Part shown: piece after piece, positions 24,434 through 33,657 of the stretch
Layout: every line of letters starts with the position of its first letter
How positions within the stretch are numbered: position 1 is the stretch's first letter
NCBI GenBank assembly: GCA_046154965.1
Contig: JBJXDY010000056.1
Span: 25,196-89,195 of the forward strand
Length of the DNA stretch: 64,000 nucleotides
Origin: DATKFM01 sp046154965
GTDB taxonomy: Bacteria > Pseudomonadota > Alphaproteobacteria > Dongiales > Dongiaceae
Reading direction: 5' to 3'
Notes under the pieces: model-generated
The model's database searches: none
What the model was told of the DNA's origin: nothing
Seen by the model: only the letters and a program-made list of their open reading frames with translations
Made by a program: the position numbers and the translations under genes

Positions 24434-25545
24434 GCGGGGCCGAGAAGCTGACTGTCGCGCTGGGGGCGCGCAGCTACGACATCCTGGTGGGCCGCGGGCT
24501 GCTGGCACAGGCGGCGGCGCATCTGCGCCCACTGCTCAAGCATCCGAAAGTCATCGTCGTCACCGACGAACCGGTGGCGCGGCTGCATCTGCCCGTGCTG
24601 ACGCGGGCGCTGGATCAGGGCGGCATCGCTCACCGGGAAATCGTTCTGCCCGCCGGCGAGCAGACCAAGAGCTTCCAGTATCTGGAGCAGTTGTTGGACC
24701 AGCTGCTGGCGGAGAAGCCGGAGCGCAGCACTATGCTGGTTGCGCTGGGCGGCGGCGTCATCGGCGATCTCACGGGCTTTGCCGCCAGTATCCTTTTGCG
24801 CGGCGTCGACTTCGTGCAGATACCCACCACGCTGCTGGCGCAGGTGGATAGTTCTGTCGGCGGCAAGACCGCCATCGATACCCGTTGGGGCAAGAATCTC
24901 ATCGGCAGCTTCCACCAGCCGCGCCTGGTGCTGGCGGATACCGGCGCGCTGGACACGCTGCCGCGCCGCGAATTGCTGGCCGGCTATGCGGAGGTGGCGA
25001 AATACGGGCTGATCAACGATCCGGCGTTCTTCGCCTGGCTGGAGGAGCATGGCCCCGCCGTCATCGAGGGCGACGATGCCGCGCGGCAGCGCGCCGTGCG
25101 CATCAGCTGCGCCGCCAAGGCCGCCATCGTCGCCGAGGATGAACGGGAGTCCGGCGCGCGGGCGCTGCTCAATCTGGGTCATACCTTCGGCCATGCGCTG
25201 GAGCTTGAGTGCGGCTACGGCAGCGACCTGCTCCATGGCGAAGCGGTGGCGATCGGCATGGTCATGGCGTTCGATCTCTCCGCACAGCTCGGCCTCTGCC
25301 CGCCCGAAGACGCGGCGCGGGTGGAGCGGCATCTCGCCGCCATAGGCCTGCCCACCAGCCCGACGGCCATCGGCGGCCGCGTCTGGGATGCCGACCGGCT
25401 GATCGAGAACATGCATCACGACAAGAAGCTGAGCGGCGGCCGCCTCACCTTCATCCTGGCGCGCGGCATCGGCCGCGTCTTCATCGCCAGGGATGTGAAC
25501 ATCGCCGACGTCAAGGCCCTGCTCATCGAGGCCGCGGCCGCCTGA
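24430..25545 (+). CDS. aroB: 3-dehydroquinate synthase
   Basis: A 371-residue AroB, converting DAHP to 3-dehydroquinate with NAD+ and a metal. Markers are ALGGGVIGDLTGFAASILLRG, the QIPTTLLAQVDSSVGGKTAID nucleotide/metal region and the metal-ligand segments NLGHTFGHALE and HGEAVAIGM. It starts with GTG and overlaps the aroK stop by 4 bp. Confidence 0.97.
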   Translation: MSGAEKLTVALGARSYDILVGRGLLAQAAAHLRPLLKHPKVIVVTDEPVARLHLPVLTRALDQGGIAHREIVLPAGEQTKSFQYLEQLLDQLLAEKPERSTMLVALGGGVIGDLTGFAASILLRGVDFVQIPTTLLAQVDSSVGGKTAIDTRWGKNLIGSFHQPRLVLADTGALDTLPRRELLAGYAEVAKYGLINDPAFFAWLEEHGPAVIEGDDAARQRAVRISCAAKAAIVAEDERESGARALLNLGHTFGHALELECGYGSDLLHGEAVAIGMVMAFDLSAQLGLCPPEDAARVERHLAAIGLPTSPTAIGGRVWDADRLIENMHHDKKLSGGRLTFILARGIGRVFIARDVNIADVKALLIEAAAA

Positions 25546-25576
25546 TCTCTAACGATCCAGCTTGGGAGTTTGATCG

Positions 25577-26125
25577 ATGCCCCTGTCTGCGCCCATGCCC
25601 CGCGAGCATCTGCATACGCGCCGTTACGACTTCCGCGGCTATCGCCGTCAGGACGGCCTCTGGGATATCGAAGGCAACATGACTGATGTGAAGACCTATG
25701 GCTTCCCCAATGACTGGCGCGGCGACATCAAGGCCGGCGAGCCGATCCACGACATGTGGCTGCGGCTGACCATCGACGACAATCTGCTGATTCATGACAT
25801 CGAGGTCGCCACCGCCGCCAGCCCCTTCGAGATCTGCGGCAACATCACCGCGAAGTATGCGGCGATGAAGGGCCAGCGCATCGGCCCCGGCTGGAGCAAG
25901 CGGGTGAAGGATGCGTTCGGCGGCCCTGGTGGCTGCACCCACCAGACGGAGATGCTGGTGGCTATCGCCACGGTCGCCTATCAGACCGTCTTTGCGGCAC
26001 GGAAGAAGTGGGACGATCTCGACGGCAAGACCAAGCGCCCGGCCTTCATCGACAGCTGCCATGCGCTGGCCAGCGACGGTCCGGTGGTCAAGCAGCATTG
26101 GCCGGCGTTCTTTACAGGAAAATGA
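25577..26125 (+). CDS. DUF2889 domain protein
   Basis: A 182-residue protein matching DUF2889 in length and sequence: RRYDFRGYRRQDGLWDIEGN at the N-terminus, a GEPIHDMWLRLTIDD strand region, and GGCTHQTEMLVAIATVA towards the C-terminus with a conserved Cys and His. No signal peptide. Function unknown. It follows aroB by 31 bases on the same strand and could be co-transcribed with it. Confidence 0.8.
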   Translation: MPLSAPMPREHLHTRRYDFRGYRRQDGLWDIEGNMTDVKTYGFPNDWRGDIKAGEPIHDMWLRLTIDDNLLIHDIEVATAASPFEICGNITAKYAAMKGQRIGPGWSKRVKDAFGGPGGCTHQTEMLVAIATVAYQTVFAARKKWDDLDGKTKRPAFIDSCHALASDGPVVKQHWPAFFTGK

Positions 26126-26308
26126 AGTGACGCAGTTTGTCGCAGGCGCGCGCGGCGCGACGCGCTGAACATCGAGCAATTACAGCAGCATTCGTTCTAC
26201 CGATGCGGGCGATAACCGCAATCGATTGGATTTGGAGATTCATCTTTCCCATACTGAGTTACTCGCAGCGGCTCGGCTGCAGCCGACTGCCTGGCAAAGG
26301 AGAGAACC

Positions 26309-26641
26309 ATGTCCCTTCGTCGAGTCGTCTTGACCGCGCTATCGGGCGTCGTCCTCAGCGGCGCGGCCCTGGCCGACGATGCCCCATCCATTGCCAGCCG
26401 CATCGATCTCGGTGAGGTCTCCGGGGTCGCCTACTACACCGTCGAGCCCGCTGGCTATCGCGTCGTCGCCACACTGGCACAAGGCGAGACCGGTAAGCCG
26501 GTCCGCTTCGAGACCGTGCTGGCGCCCGGCCAGGGCATGCTGCTATCGACGCCCAGCCTCGGCGATGGCAAAATGTCGCGGGTGGAAATCCTGCGCGACG
26601 GCGATGCCCTGCCGGTGCGCCATGCCGCGGCCATGACCTGA
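26309..26641 (+). CDS. small exported protein of unknown function
   Basis: A 110-residue protein with a clear Sec signal peptide (MSLRRVVLTALSGVVLSGAALA, cleavage near residue 22). The mature part of about 88 residues is rich in beta-strand pattern (GVAYYTVEPAGYRVVATLAQ). AGGAGA precedes the ATG. It ends 5 bases before the convergent bolA gene. I do not recognise the family. Confidence 0.7.
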   Translation: MSLRRVVLTALSGVVLSGAALADDAPSIASRIDLGEVSGVAYYTVEPAGYRVVATLAQGETGKPVRFETVLAPGQGMLLSTPSLGDGKMSRVEILRDGDALPVRHAAAMT

Positions 26642-26645
26642 TTGA

Positions 26646-26936
26646 TTAGGCGCGCGCCGGATCTTCCTCGGGCGTCAGGGTCGTCAGCGCCAGCGCGTGC
26701 ACGCGCCCCTTCATCTCATCGGCGAGAATGCCATAGACCATGCGCTGCCGCGCCACGCGGCTCTGCCCGGCAAAAGCGGCGCTGACGATCTCCACATGAA
26801 AATGGGATTCGCCCTCGGGATTGTGGCCGGCGTGGCCCTTATGCCGGTTTGAGTCGTCGCGGATCGTCAGGCGCGCAGGATTCAGCGCCTGCGTCAATTT
26901 GGCCTCGATCCGGGCGGCGATCGGCCCTGCGGTCAT
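26646..26936 (-). CDS. bolA: BolA family protein
   Basis: A 96-residue BolA-like protein. The family pattern is clear: IEAKLTQALNPARLTIRDDS, the H-containing HFHVEIVSAAFAGQSRVARQR core and MVYGILADEMKGRVHALAL. BolA proteins partner with monothiol glutaredoxins in Fe-S handling and can act in transcription control. AAGGAG lies upstream of the ATG at 26936; a longer reading to 26993 lacks support. The usual monothiol glutaredoxin partner is not adjacent. Confidence 0.92.
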   Translation of the reverse strand: MTAGPIAARIEAKLTQALNPARLTIRDDSNRHKGHAGHNPEGESHFHVEIVSAAFAGQSRVARQRMVYGILADEMKGRVHALALTTLTPEEDPARA

Positions 26937-27014
26937 GGGGCTTGCTCCTTGCCTTCGCGGCGGCGATGGGGATGATGGCGCCTTCGCAATCATACTCCCT
27001 AAAAGTCTCGACCC

Positions 27015-27959
27015 GTGAAGGCAACCGCTTCCTCATCCGCGCCCGTGAGCCCGCGGAGCGCCTATTGGCTGCTCGCGCTGGTGGTCCTGTTGTGGGGCGC
27101 CAACTGGCCGACCATGAAGATGGCGTTGACCCACATTACGCCGCTGTGGTTCACGGTGACGCGCATGCTGACCGGCGCCGCGTGCCTGTTCGCCTATCTG
27201 GCTTACAAGAAACAGCTCGCCTGGCCGACGCGGCAGGATTGGCCCGTGGTGATCAGCGTCTGCCTGTGTCAGATGGCGGTGTTCCAGCCGCTGGTGAACT
27301 TCGGCCTCGAGCAGGTGCCGGCCGGCCGCTCGGCAGTGCTGGTCTACACCACGCCGTTCTGGGTGGTGCCCGGCGCCGTGCTGCTGTTCGGCGAAAAGCT
27401 GACGCCGCTGAAGGCGGCCGGCCTGGTTGCCGGCGTGCTGGGTATCGCCGTGCTGTTCAATCCCCTGGGCGTCGACTGGAACGACAGCGGCATGATTCTC
27501 GGCAGCCTGCTGCTGATGCTGGCGGCGATGATCTGGGGCTTCGGCATCCTGCATATCCGCGGCCACCGCTGGCATCTGTCGCCGCTGCAGCTCACGCCCT
27601 GGCAATTGCTGTTCGCGGGGCTCGCCGTGCTGCCGGTCGCGCTCTGGCATGACGGTTTCTCCGGCTTCGACTGGGGAATGCCGCTGATCGGCGCGCTGAT
27701 CTATAACGGCCCTATCGCCACCGCCTTCTGCTTCTGGGCGGCGACGTCGATTACCCGCGCCTTGCCGGCAATGACCAGCTCGCTGTCCTTCCTCGCCGTG
27801 CCGATGATGGGCGTGCTGCTGTCGACCCTAAGCCTGGGCGAGACGCTGGACGCCACGCTGCTGGGCGGCTTCGGCCTGATCCTGGCCGGCGTGGTGCTGG
27901 TCAATCTCGCCGACCGCCGGGCCAAGGCGCTCGCCGCCGCCACGGCCCCGGCGGATTAG
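27015..27959 (+). CDS. DMT-superfamily (EamA) transporter
   Basis: A 314-residue inner-membrane protein with about ten hydrophobic segments, from SAYWLLALVVLLWGANWP to GGFGLILAGVVLVNLA. Two EamA repeats cover about residues 15-145 and 160-300. These are drug/metabolite exporters or permeases; the substrate is unknown. It starts with GTG and its stop overlaps the convergent oxidoreductase gene by 4 bp. Confidence 0.85.
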   Translation: MKATASSSAPVSPRSAYWLLALVVLLWGANWPTMKMALTHITPLWFTVTRMLTGAACLFAYLAYKKQLAWPTRQDWPVVISVCLCQMAVFQPLVNFGLEQVPAGRSAVLVYTTPFWVVPGAVLLFGEKLTPLKAAGLVAGVLGIAVLFNPLGVDWNDSGMILGSLLLMLAAMIWGFGILHIRGHRWHLSPLQLTPWQLLFAGLAVLPVALWHDGFSGFDWGMPLIGALIYNGPIATAFCFWAATSITRALPAMTSSLSFLAVPMMGVLLSTLSLGETLDATLLGGFGLILAGVVLVNLADRRAKALAAATAPAD

Positions 27960-29128
27960 GCCGGCTTCGTCCAGGCGCCGCCGTCGCGGGACGAGCGCAC
28001 CACGGCGTCCACGAAGCTGACGCCTTTCAGCCCATCCTCCACCGTGGGGAACAGCACCTCGGCCGGCACCGGCTTCTTCTCCGCCGCCGCGCGGATCGCC
28101 GCCGCCGCCTCGCTGTAGATGTTAGCGAAGCCCTCCAGATAGCCCTCGGGGTGGCCCGGCGGCACGCGAGTCACCCGCGCCGCCGCGGGGCCCGCCCCCG
28201 CCCCGCCGCGCGACAGCTCCCGCGGCGCCTCCCCGAACGGCGCATAGCGGAGATAATTGGGATTCTCCTGGCTCCAGGTCAAGCCGCCCTTGGTGCCATA
28301 GACCCGCAGCCGCAGCGCATTCTCGTTGCCCGGCGCCACTTGGCTGGCCCAGAGCATGCCCTTGGCGCCACCCTTGAAGCGCAGCAATACGTTCGCGTTG
28401 TCATCTACCTGCCGCCCCGCCACGAAGGTGGTGAGGTCGGCCAGCACGCTGTCCAGCTCCAGCCCGCTGACGAAGCTCGCCAGATGAAAGGCGTGGGTGC
28501 CGATATCGCCGATGCTGCCGCCGGCGCCGGTGCGCTTGGGATCGGTGCGCCACTCCGCCTGCTTGTGGCCGGTGGTCTCCACACGCTCGGTCAGCCAGTC
28601 CTGGGGATACTCCGCCTGCACCACGCGGACGGTGCCCAGCGTGCCGTCGGCCACCATGGCCCGCGCCTGCCGCACCATGGGATAGCCACTGTAGTTGTAG
28701 GTGACGGCGAACACCCGGCCGCTCTTGCGCGCCAGATCGGCCAGCGCCTTGGCCTCCTCCAGCGTCGCCGTCAGCGGCTTGTCGCAGATGACATGGATGC
28801 CCGCCTGCAGGAAGGCCGTGGCCACCGGCGCATGCATATGGTTCGGTGTGACGATGGCGACGGCTTCGATGCCGTCAGGCCGCTTGGCCTCGGCCGCCGC
28901 CATGTCCTGAAAATTGCCATAGCTGCGCGCGGGATCGAGGCCGAGCGCAGCACCCGACCGCTGCGCCCGCGCCGGTTCGCTGGAGAGCGCGCCGGCGACG
29001 AGGTCGTAGTGATCGTCGAGACGTGCTGCGATGCGGTGCACGCCGCCGATGAAGGCGCCCTCGCCGCCGCCCACCATGCCCAGCCGCACCCGCCGCTGGG
29101 CGCCGTCGCTTCTGCCTTCGATGGGCAT
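27956..29128 (-). CDS. Gfo/Idh/MocA family oxidoreductase
   Basis: A 390-residue NAD(P)-dependent sugar or inositol dehydrogenase-type protein. The N-terminal Rossmann motif is LGMVGGGEGAFIGGVHR; the family's EKP-like catalytic motif appears as HVICDKPLTATLEEA near residue 110. The C-terminal alpha/beta domain has GTHAFHLASFVSG. It starts at 29128 (MPIEGRSDG); an extension to 29299 overlaps the upstream gene. It is the last gene of a minus-strand set with a TIM-barrel isomerase (14 bases upstream) and an SDR. The sugar substrate is not evident. Confidence 0.88.
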   Translation of the reverse strand: MPIEGRSDGAQRRVRLGMVGGGEGAFIGGVHRIAARLDDHYDLVAGALSSEPARAQRSGAALGLDPARSYGNFQDMAAAEAKRPDGIEAVAIVTPNHMHAPVATAFLQAGIHVICDKPLTATLEEAKALADLARKSGRVFAVTYNYSGYPMVRQARAMVADGTLGTVRVVQAEYPQDWLTERVETTGHKQAEWRTDPKRTGAGGSIGDIGTHAFHLASFVSGLELDSVLADLTTFVAGRQVDDNANVLLRFKGGAKGMLWASQVAPGNENALRLRVYGTKGGLTWSQENPNYLRYAPFGEAPRELSRGGAGAGPAAARVTRVPPGHPEGYLEGFANIYSEAAAAIRAAAEKKPVPAEVLFPTVEDGLKGVSFVDAVVRSSRDGGAWTKPA

Positions 29129-29142
29129 GACCTGATCTTCCC

Positions 29143-30198
29143 TTACGCGATGCCGAGCATGCGGCGGTTGGCGGCCAGATCCGTGCCGGCGCCGGCGAAA
29201 TCGTCGAACGCCTTTTCGGTGACGCGGATGATGTGGTCGCGGATAAAGATTGCGCCTTCCCGCGCGCCGTCCTCCGGATGCTTCAGGCAGCATTCCCATT
29301 CCAGCACCGCCCAGCCGTCATAGCCGTACTGCGCCAGCTTGGAGAAGATGCCGTTGAAATCCACCTGCCCGTCGCCGAGGGAGCGGAACCTCCCGGCGCG
29401 ATTCACCCAGGACTGATAGCCGCCATAGACGCCGCAGCGCCCGTTTGGATTCAGTTCCGCATCTTTGACGTGAAAGATCTTGATGAAATCGTGATAGATG
29501 TCGATGTGCTCCAGGTAATCCAGCACCTGCAGCACATAGTGGCTGGGATCGAACAGCATGTTGCAGCGTTTGTGCTTGCCAACCCGTTCCCAGAACATCT
29601 CGAAGGTGACGCCGTCATGGAGATCCTCGCCGGGATGGATCTCGTAGCAGACATCGACGCCCACGCCGTCGAACGTATCGAGGATCGGCTTCCAACGCTT
29701 CGCCAGCTCGTCGAAAGCGGTTTCCACCAGGCCCGCCGGCCGCTGCGGCCACGGATAGAAATAGGGCCAGGCCAGCGCGCCGGAGAAAGTCACATGGCGG
29801 TCGAGGCCGAGATTCTTTGAGGCCTTGGCCGCCAGATACAACTGGCTGACGGCCCATTCCTGCCGCGCCTTGGGATTGCCGCGCACCTGGGGTGCTGCGA
29901 AGCCGTCGAACGCCGCGTCATAAGCCGGATGCACCGCAACAAGCTGCCCTTGCAGGTGCGTCGACAGCTCCGTTATCTGCAGGCCTTCCTTCGATAGGAC
30001 GCCCTTCACCTCGTCGCAATAGGCCTTCGACTCCGCCGCCTTTTCCAGATCGAACAGGCGCTTGTCCCAGGACGGCATCTGCACGCCCTTGAAGCCCAGG
30101 CCGGCGGCCCATTTGGCGATCGCCGGCAGCGTGTTGAAGGGCGGCGCATCGCCGGCGAACTGAGCCAGGAAAATCGCAGGGCCTTTGATGGTTTTCAT
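29143..30198 (-). CDS. sugar phosphate isomerase/epimerase family protein (xylose isomerase-like TIM barrel)
   Basis: A 351-residue protein of the AP-endonuclease-2/IolE-like TIM-barrel family. Metal-ligand segments are visible: CYEIHPGEDLHDG (Glu/His), NMLFDPSHYVLQ (Asp/His), FHVKDAELNPNG (His/Asp) and WAVLEWECCLK (Glu). Family members isomerise or epimerise keto-sugars, or dehydrate inosose. It sits between an SDR and a Gfo/Idh/MocA oxidoreductase on the same strand, a common sugar or polyol catabolic trio. The exact substrate is unknown. Confidence 0.87.
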   Translation of the reverse strand: MKTIKGPAIFLAQFAGDAPPFNTLPAIAKWAAGLGFKGVQMPSWDKRLFDLEKAAESKAYCDEVKGVLSKEGLQITELSTHLQGQLVAVHPAYDAAFDGFAAPQVRGNPKARQEWAVSQLYLAAKASKNLGLDRHVTFSGALAWPYFYPWPQRPAGLVETAFDELAKRWKPILDTFDGVGVDVCYEIHPGEDLHDGVTFEMFWERVGKHKRCNMLFDPSHYVLQVLDYLEHIDIYHDFIKIFHVKDAELNPNGRCGVYGGYQSWVNRAGRFRSLGDGQVDFNGIFSKLAQYGYDGWAVLEWECCLKHPEDGAREGAIFIRDHIIRVTEKAFDDFAGAGTDLAANRRMLGIA

Positions 30199-30241
30199 GG
30201 GGCTGCACCTTTTTCAAATGCGGGGACGGCGGCGGATGGGC

Positions 30242-31006
30242 TCACACTTTCGCTTCCGGCAGGATCTGCCCGCCATCGACGACGATGGTGGTGCCGGTGA
30301 CGAAGGAGGCTTCGTCGGACGCCAGATAGAGACAGGCATAGGCGACATCCCGCGGCGTGCCAAGGCGGCCCAGCGGCACCGAACGCCGCATGGCTTCCGC
30401 ATACTCCGGCGAGCGGTCGCGCTTGATGCCTTCGGTCAGGATGTTGCCGGGTTCGACGCCATTGACGGTGATGTTGAACGACGCCGCTTCGATGGCTGCT
30501 GCGCGGATGAAGCCGATGATGCCCGCCTTGCTGGCGCTGTAATGGCCATGGCCGGGTACGCTGACCCGCGGGCCGGTGATTGAGGAGGTGAAGATGACGC
30601 GGCCATAGCGCTGGCGCTTCATCGGTTCGTAGCAGGCCTGGAAGGCGAGAAAGGCGCCCTTCAGATTCACCGCCAGCACCTGGTCCCATTCCGCCTCGTC
30701 GATCTCGTCGATCAGGTGATAGGGAAAGATGCCGGCATTCTGGCAGAGGATGTCGATGCGGCCGAAACGTTCCAGCGCCGTTGACGCCACTGCCACCATA
30801 TCGGCCTTCTGGCTGACATCCGCCTTGACGAAGATCGACGGGCTGTGATGGTTCAGACGCTCGGCGGTTTCCAGGCCCACATCGGCGTTGCGGTCGGCGA
30901 TCACCAGCCGCGCGCCCTGCTCGGCCATGACTTCGGCGATGCCCGCGCCGATGCCCTGCGCGGCGCCGATGACAACAGCCGTTTTTCCGTCTAAACGTCC
31001 GCCCAT
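30242..31006 (-). CDS. SDR family NAD(P)-dependent oxidoreductase
   Basis: A 254-residue short-chain dehydrogenase. The cofactor motif is VVIGAAQGIGAGIAE (residues about 11-25), and the structural NAG motif is CQNAGIF. The catalytic Ser-Tyr-Lys is seen as SSITGPRVSVPGHGHYSASKAG. The C-terminal ASFVTGTTIVVDGG is typical. ATG at 31006 is used; GTG at 31012 is also possible, given AGGGG upstream. First gene of the three-gene sugar/polyol-type set and divergent from rnhA. Confidence 0.88.
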   Translation of the reverse strand: MGGRLDGKTAVVIGAAQGIGAGIAEVMAEQGARLVIADRNADVGLETAERLNHHSPSIFVKADVSQKADMVAVASTALERFGRIDILCQNAGIFPYHLIDEIDEAEWDQVLAVNLKGAFLAFQACYEPMKRQRYGRVIFTSSITGPRVSVPGHGHYSASKAGIIGFIRAAAIEAASFNITVNGVEPGNILTEGIKRDRSPEYAEAMRRSVPLGRLGTPRDVAYACLYLASDEASFVTGTTIVVDGGQILPEAKV

Positions 31007-31051
31007 GCGCACCAATTCCCCTGAACTCGTACTTCCGCCCCGTGAGCGGCG

Positions 31052-31528
31052 ATGACCGGCGCCCCGAAGATCGTCGACATCTTTACGGATGGCGCCTGCA
31101 GCGGCAACCCCGGCCCGGGCGGTTGGGGCGCGTTGCTGCGTTACGATAGCGTGGAAAAGGAACTCTATGGCGGCGAGTCAGCCACCACCAACAACCGCAT
31201 GGAGCTGATGGCGGCCATCGTCGCCCTCGAAACGCTGAAACGGCCGGTCAAGGTCCGCATTCACACCGACAGCACCTATCTGCGGGACGGCATCACCAAA
31301 TGGATCCATGACTGGAAAAAGCGCAACTGGCGTACCGCCGACAAGAAGCCGGTGAAGAACATCGATCTCTGGCAGCGGCTGGAAGCGGCGCTGGAACGAC
31401 ATGACGTCGAGTGGCTCTGGGTGCGAGGCCATGCCGGCCATCCCGAGAACGAGCGCGCCGACGCCCTGGCGCGGCAGGCGATCGCGGAATTGCGCATGAG
31501 CGAGCAGCCGGCGCTTACCAACGACTAA
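31052..31528 (+). CDS. rnhA: ribonuclease HI
   Basis: A 158-residue RNase HI, degrading RNA in RNA-DNA hybrids. The acidic catalytic set is visible: Asp13 in IFTDGACSGNPGPGG, Glu in NNRMELMAA, Asp in IHTDSTYL and Asp in NERADALAR. The basic handle KWIHDWKKRNWRTADKKPVKN is present. It is followed after 31 bases by an amine dehydrogenase-type gene on the same strand. Confidence 0.97.
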   Translation: MTGAPKIVDIFTDGACSGNPGPGGWGALLRYDSVEKELYGGESATTNNRMELMAAIVALETLKRPVKVRIHTDSTYLRDGITKWIHDWKKRNWRTADKKPVKNIDLWQRLEAALERHDVEWLWVRGHAGHPENERADALARQAIAELRMSEQPALTND

Positions 31529-31559
31529 CCCACAAGAACGATTAGCTGCGGGGGGATCA

Positions 31560-33635
31560 ATGGGACGCGACGCCAGATATGACATCCTGTTCGAACCGGT
31601 GAAGATCGGCCCGGTCACGGCGAAGAACCGCTTCTTCCAAGTGCCCCATTGCAATGGCCTCGGCTATCGCGATCCAACGGCGGGTGCGGTCATGCGCGGC
31701 ATCAAAGCCGAGGGCGGCTGGGCCGTGGTCTGCACGGAGCAGGCCGATGTGCATCATTCCTCCGACATTACGCCCTTCATCGAGCAGCATCTTTGGGACG
31801 ATCGCGACATGCCGGCGCTGAGCCGCGTGGCCGAACAGGTGCATCGCCACGGCGCGCTGGCAGGCATCGAGCTGGTCCACTCCGGCATGAACGGCTCAAA
31901 TCTCTACACCCGCGAGATTCCCATAGCGCCCAGCGCCACCCCCATCATCACTTTTTACAACGATCCGGTACAGGCGCGGGCGATGGACAAGCAGGATATC
32001 GCCGACCTCCGCCGCTGGTACCGAAACGCCGCGCTGCGCTGCCGCAAGATGGAGTTCGATCTCGTCTGCATCTATGCCGCCCACGGCTTCGGCGCGCCGC
32101 AGCATTTCCTGTCGCGGCGATTCAACCGCCGCGGCGACGAATATGGCGGCTCCCTGGAGAACCGCACACGGCTGCTGCGGGAGATTACCGAGGATGTGAA
32201 ATCCGCGATCGGCGACCGCTGCGCGGTGTCGGTGCGCGTCAGCATGGATGAACTGATCGGCCCGGCGGGATTGCACAAAGAAGAGATGCACGACGCCATC
32301 GGCCTGATGGCCGAACTGCCCGATCTCTGGGACCTGACGCTGTCAGGCTGGGACAACGATTCCGGCACGTCGCGCTTTGCCGAGGAAGGCTTTCAGGAGC
32401 CTTATGTCGCGGGGATCAAGAAGCTGACCACGAAGCCGGTGGTGGGCGTCGGCCGTTTCACCTCGCCGGATACGATGGTGTCGCAGATCCGCCGCGGCAT
32501 CCTGGATTTCATCGGCGCGGCGCGGCCCTCCATTGCCGATCCCTTCCTGCCGCGAAAGATCGAGGAAGGCCGGCTGGAAGACATCAGGGAGTGCATCGGC
32601 TGCAATATGTGCATCACCGGCGACATGACCATGTCGCCCAGCCGCTGCACCCAGAATCCCACCATGGGCGAGGAGTGGCGCAAGGGCTGGCATCCGGAAT
32701 TGATCCGCGGCCGGGAGTCAGACGGCAAGGTGCTGATCGTCGGCGGCGGCCCCGCGGGCCTGGAATGCGCCCGCGCGCTCGGCCGCCGCGGCTATCAGGT
32801 GGCGCTGGCGGAAGCGGGCCAGGAGCTGGGCGGCCGCGTCAGCCGGGAGTCGCGCCTGCCCGGCCTCTCCGCCTGGGCGCGGGTGCGCGACTACCGGCTG
32901 CAACAGCTCAAGCAAATGACGAATGTCGAAACCTATCTCGACAGCCGCCTGAGTGGAGCCGATGTCCTGGAGTACGGCTTCGAGCATGTAGTGATCGCCA
33001 CCGGCGGCGAATGGCGCCGCGACGGCACGGCGCGCCATCACCAGAGTCCGCTGGCGATCGACAGCGCGGCAGAAATCCTCACACCCGACGACATCTTCGC
33101 CGGCAAGCGGCCGCACGGCGGCCGCGTCGTCATCTATGACGACGATCACTTCTACCTGGGCAGCGTGCTGGCGGAGCTAATGGTCAAGGAGGGTCATAGC
33201 GTCGTCTTCGTCACGCCGGCGGCCGAAGTGGCCAACTGGACACGCAATACCCTAGAGCAGGAGAAGATCCAGACTCGCCTACTGAAGATCGGCGTCGAGA
33301 TTGCTTCGCATCGCGCCGTCACGCGCATCGACAATAACCAGGCCGAACTAACGTGCGTATTCACCGGCAGGATAGAGACGGTGCTTGCCGATTCTGTATT
33401 GCTGGTTACTGCCCGCAACTCCCGCGACGAGCTGTACCGCGACCTGCGCGCGCGTCAAAGCGAGTGGGACGCCGCAGGCATCAGATCCGTGCGTATCATT
33501 GGAGACGCCAACGCCCCCGGCACGATCGCCGCCGCCGTCTATGCCGGCCACCGCTATGCGCAGGAACTGGACGCGCCCGAAATCGGCGACGGCCTGCCGT
33601 TCAAACGCGAGATAGCGGAACTGCTGCCGCTGTAA
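31560..33635 (+). CDS. FMN/4Fe-4S amine dehydrogenase-type flavoprotein (TMADH/DMADH/histamine dehydrogenase family)
   Basis: A 691-residue enzyme homologous along its length to bacterial trimethylamine dehydrogenase. The N-terminal old-yellow-enzyme barrel has YDILFEPVKIGPVTAKNRF and then VPHC, whose Cys31 matches the cysteine that binds FMN covalently in that family. The 4Fe-4S ligands are Cys345, Cys348, Cys351 and Cys363. The C-terminal Rossmann domains carry VLIVGGGPAGLECARAL. The catalytic Tyr172/His175/Asp267 set is kept. The aromatic amine pocket is altered: Gln61, Trp264 and Asp355 replace the Tyr/Trp/Trp of trimethylamine dehydrogenase. Known members deaminate amines and pass electrons to an electron-transfer flavoprotein; no such gene is nearby. 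GGGGGGAT lies before the ATG. Confidence 0.85.
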   Translation: MGRDARYDILFEPVKIGPVTAKNRFFQVPHCNGLGYRDPTAGAVMRGIKAEGGWAVVCTEQADVHHSSDITPFIEQHLWDDRDMPALSRVAEQVHRHGALAGIELVHSGMNGSNLYTREIPIAPSATPIITFYNDPVQARAMDKQDIADLRRWYRNAALRCRKMEFDLVCIYAAHGFGAPQHFLSRRFNRRGDEYGGSLENRTRLLREITEDVKSAIGDRCAVSVRVSMDELIGPAGLHKEEMHDAIGLMAELPDLWDLTLSGWDNDSGTSRFAEEGFQEPYVAGIKKLTTKPVVGVGRFTSPDTMVSQIRRGILDFIGAARPSIADPFLPRKIEEGRLEDIRECIGCNMCITGDMTMSPSRCTQNPTMGEEWRKGWHPELIRGRESDGKVLIVGGGPAGLECARALGRRGYQVALAEAGQELGGRVSRESRLPGLSAWARVRDYRLQQLKQMTNVETYLDSRLSGADVLEYGFEHVVIATGGEWRRDGTARHHQSPLAIDSAAEILTPDDIFAGKRPHGGRVVIYDDDHFYLGSVLAELMVKEGHSVVFVTPAAEVANWTRNTLEQEKIQTRLLKIGVEIASHRAVTRIDNNQAELTCVFTGRIETVLADSVLLVTARNSRDELYRDLRARQSEWDAAGIRSVRIIGDANAPGTIAAAVYAGHRYAQELDAPEIGDGLPFKREIAELLPL

Positions 33636-33657
33636 GCTTATCCGTAACAAGATGACG

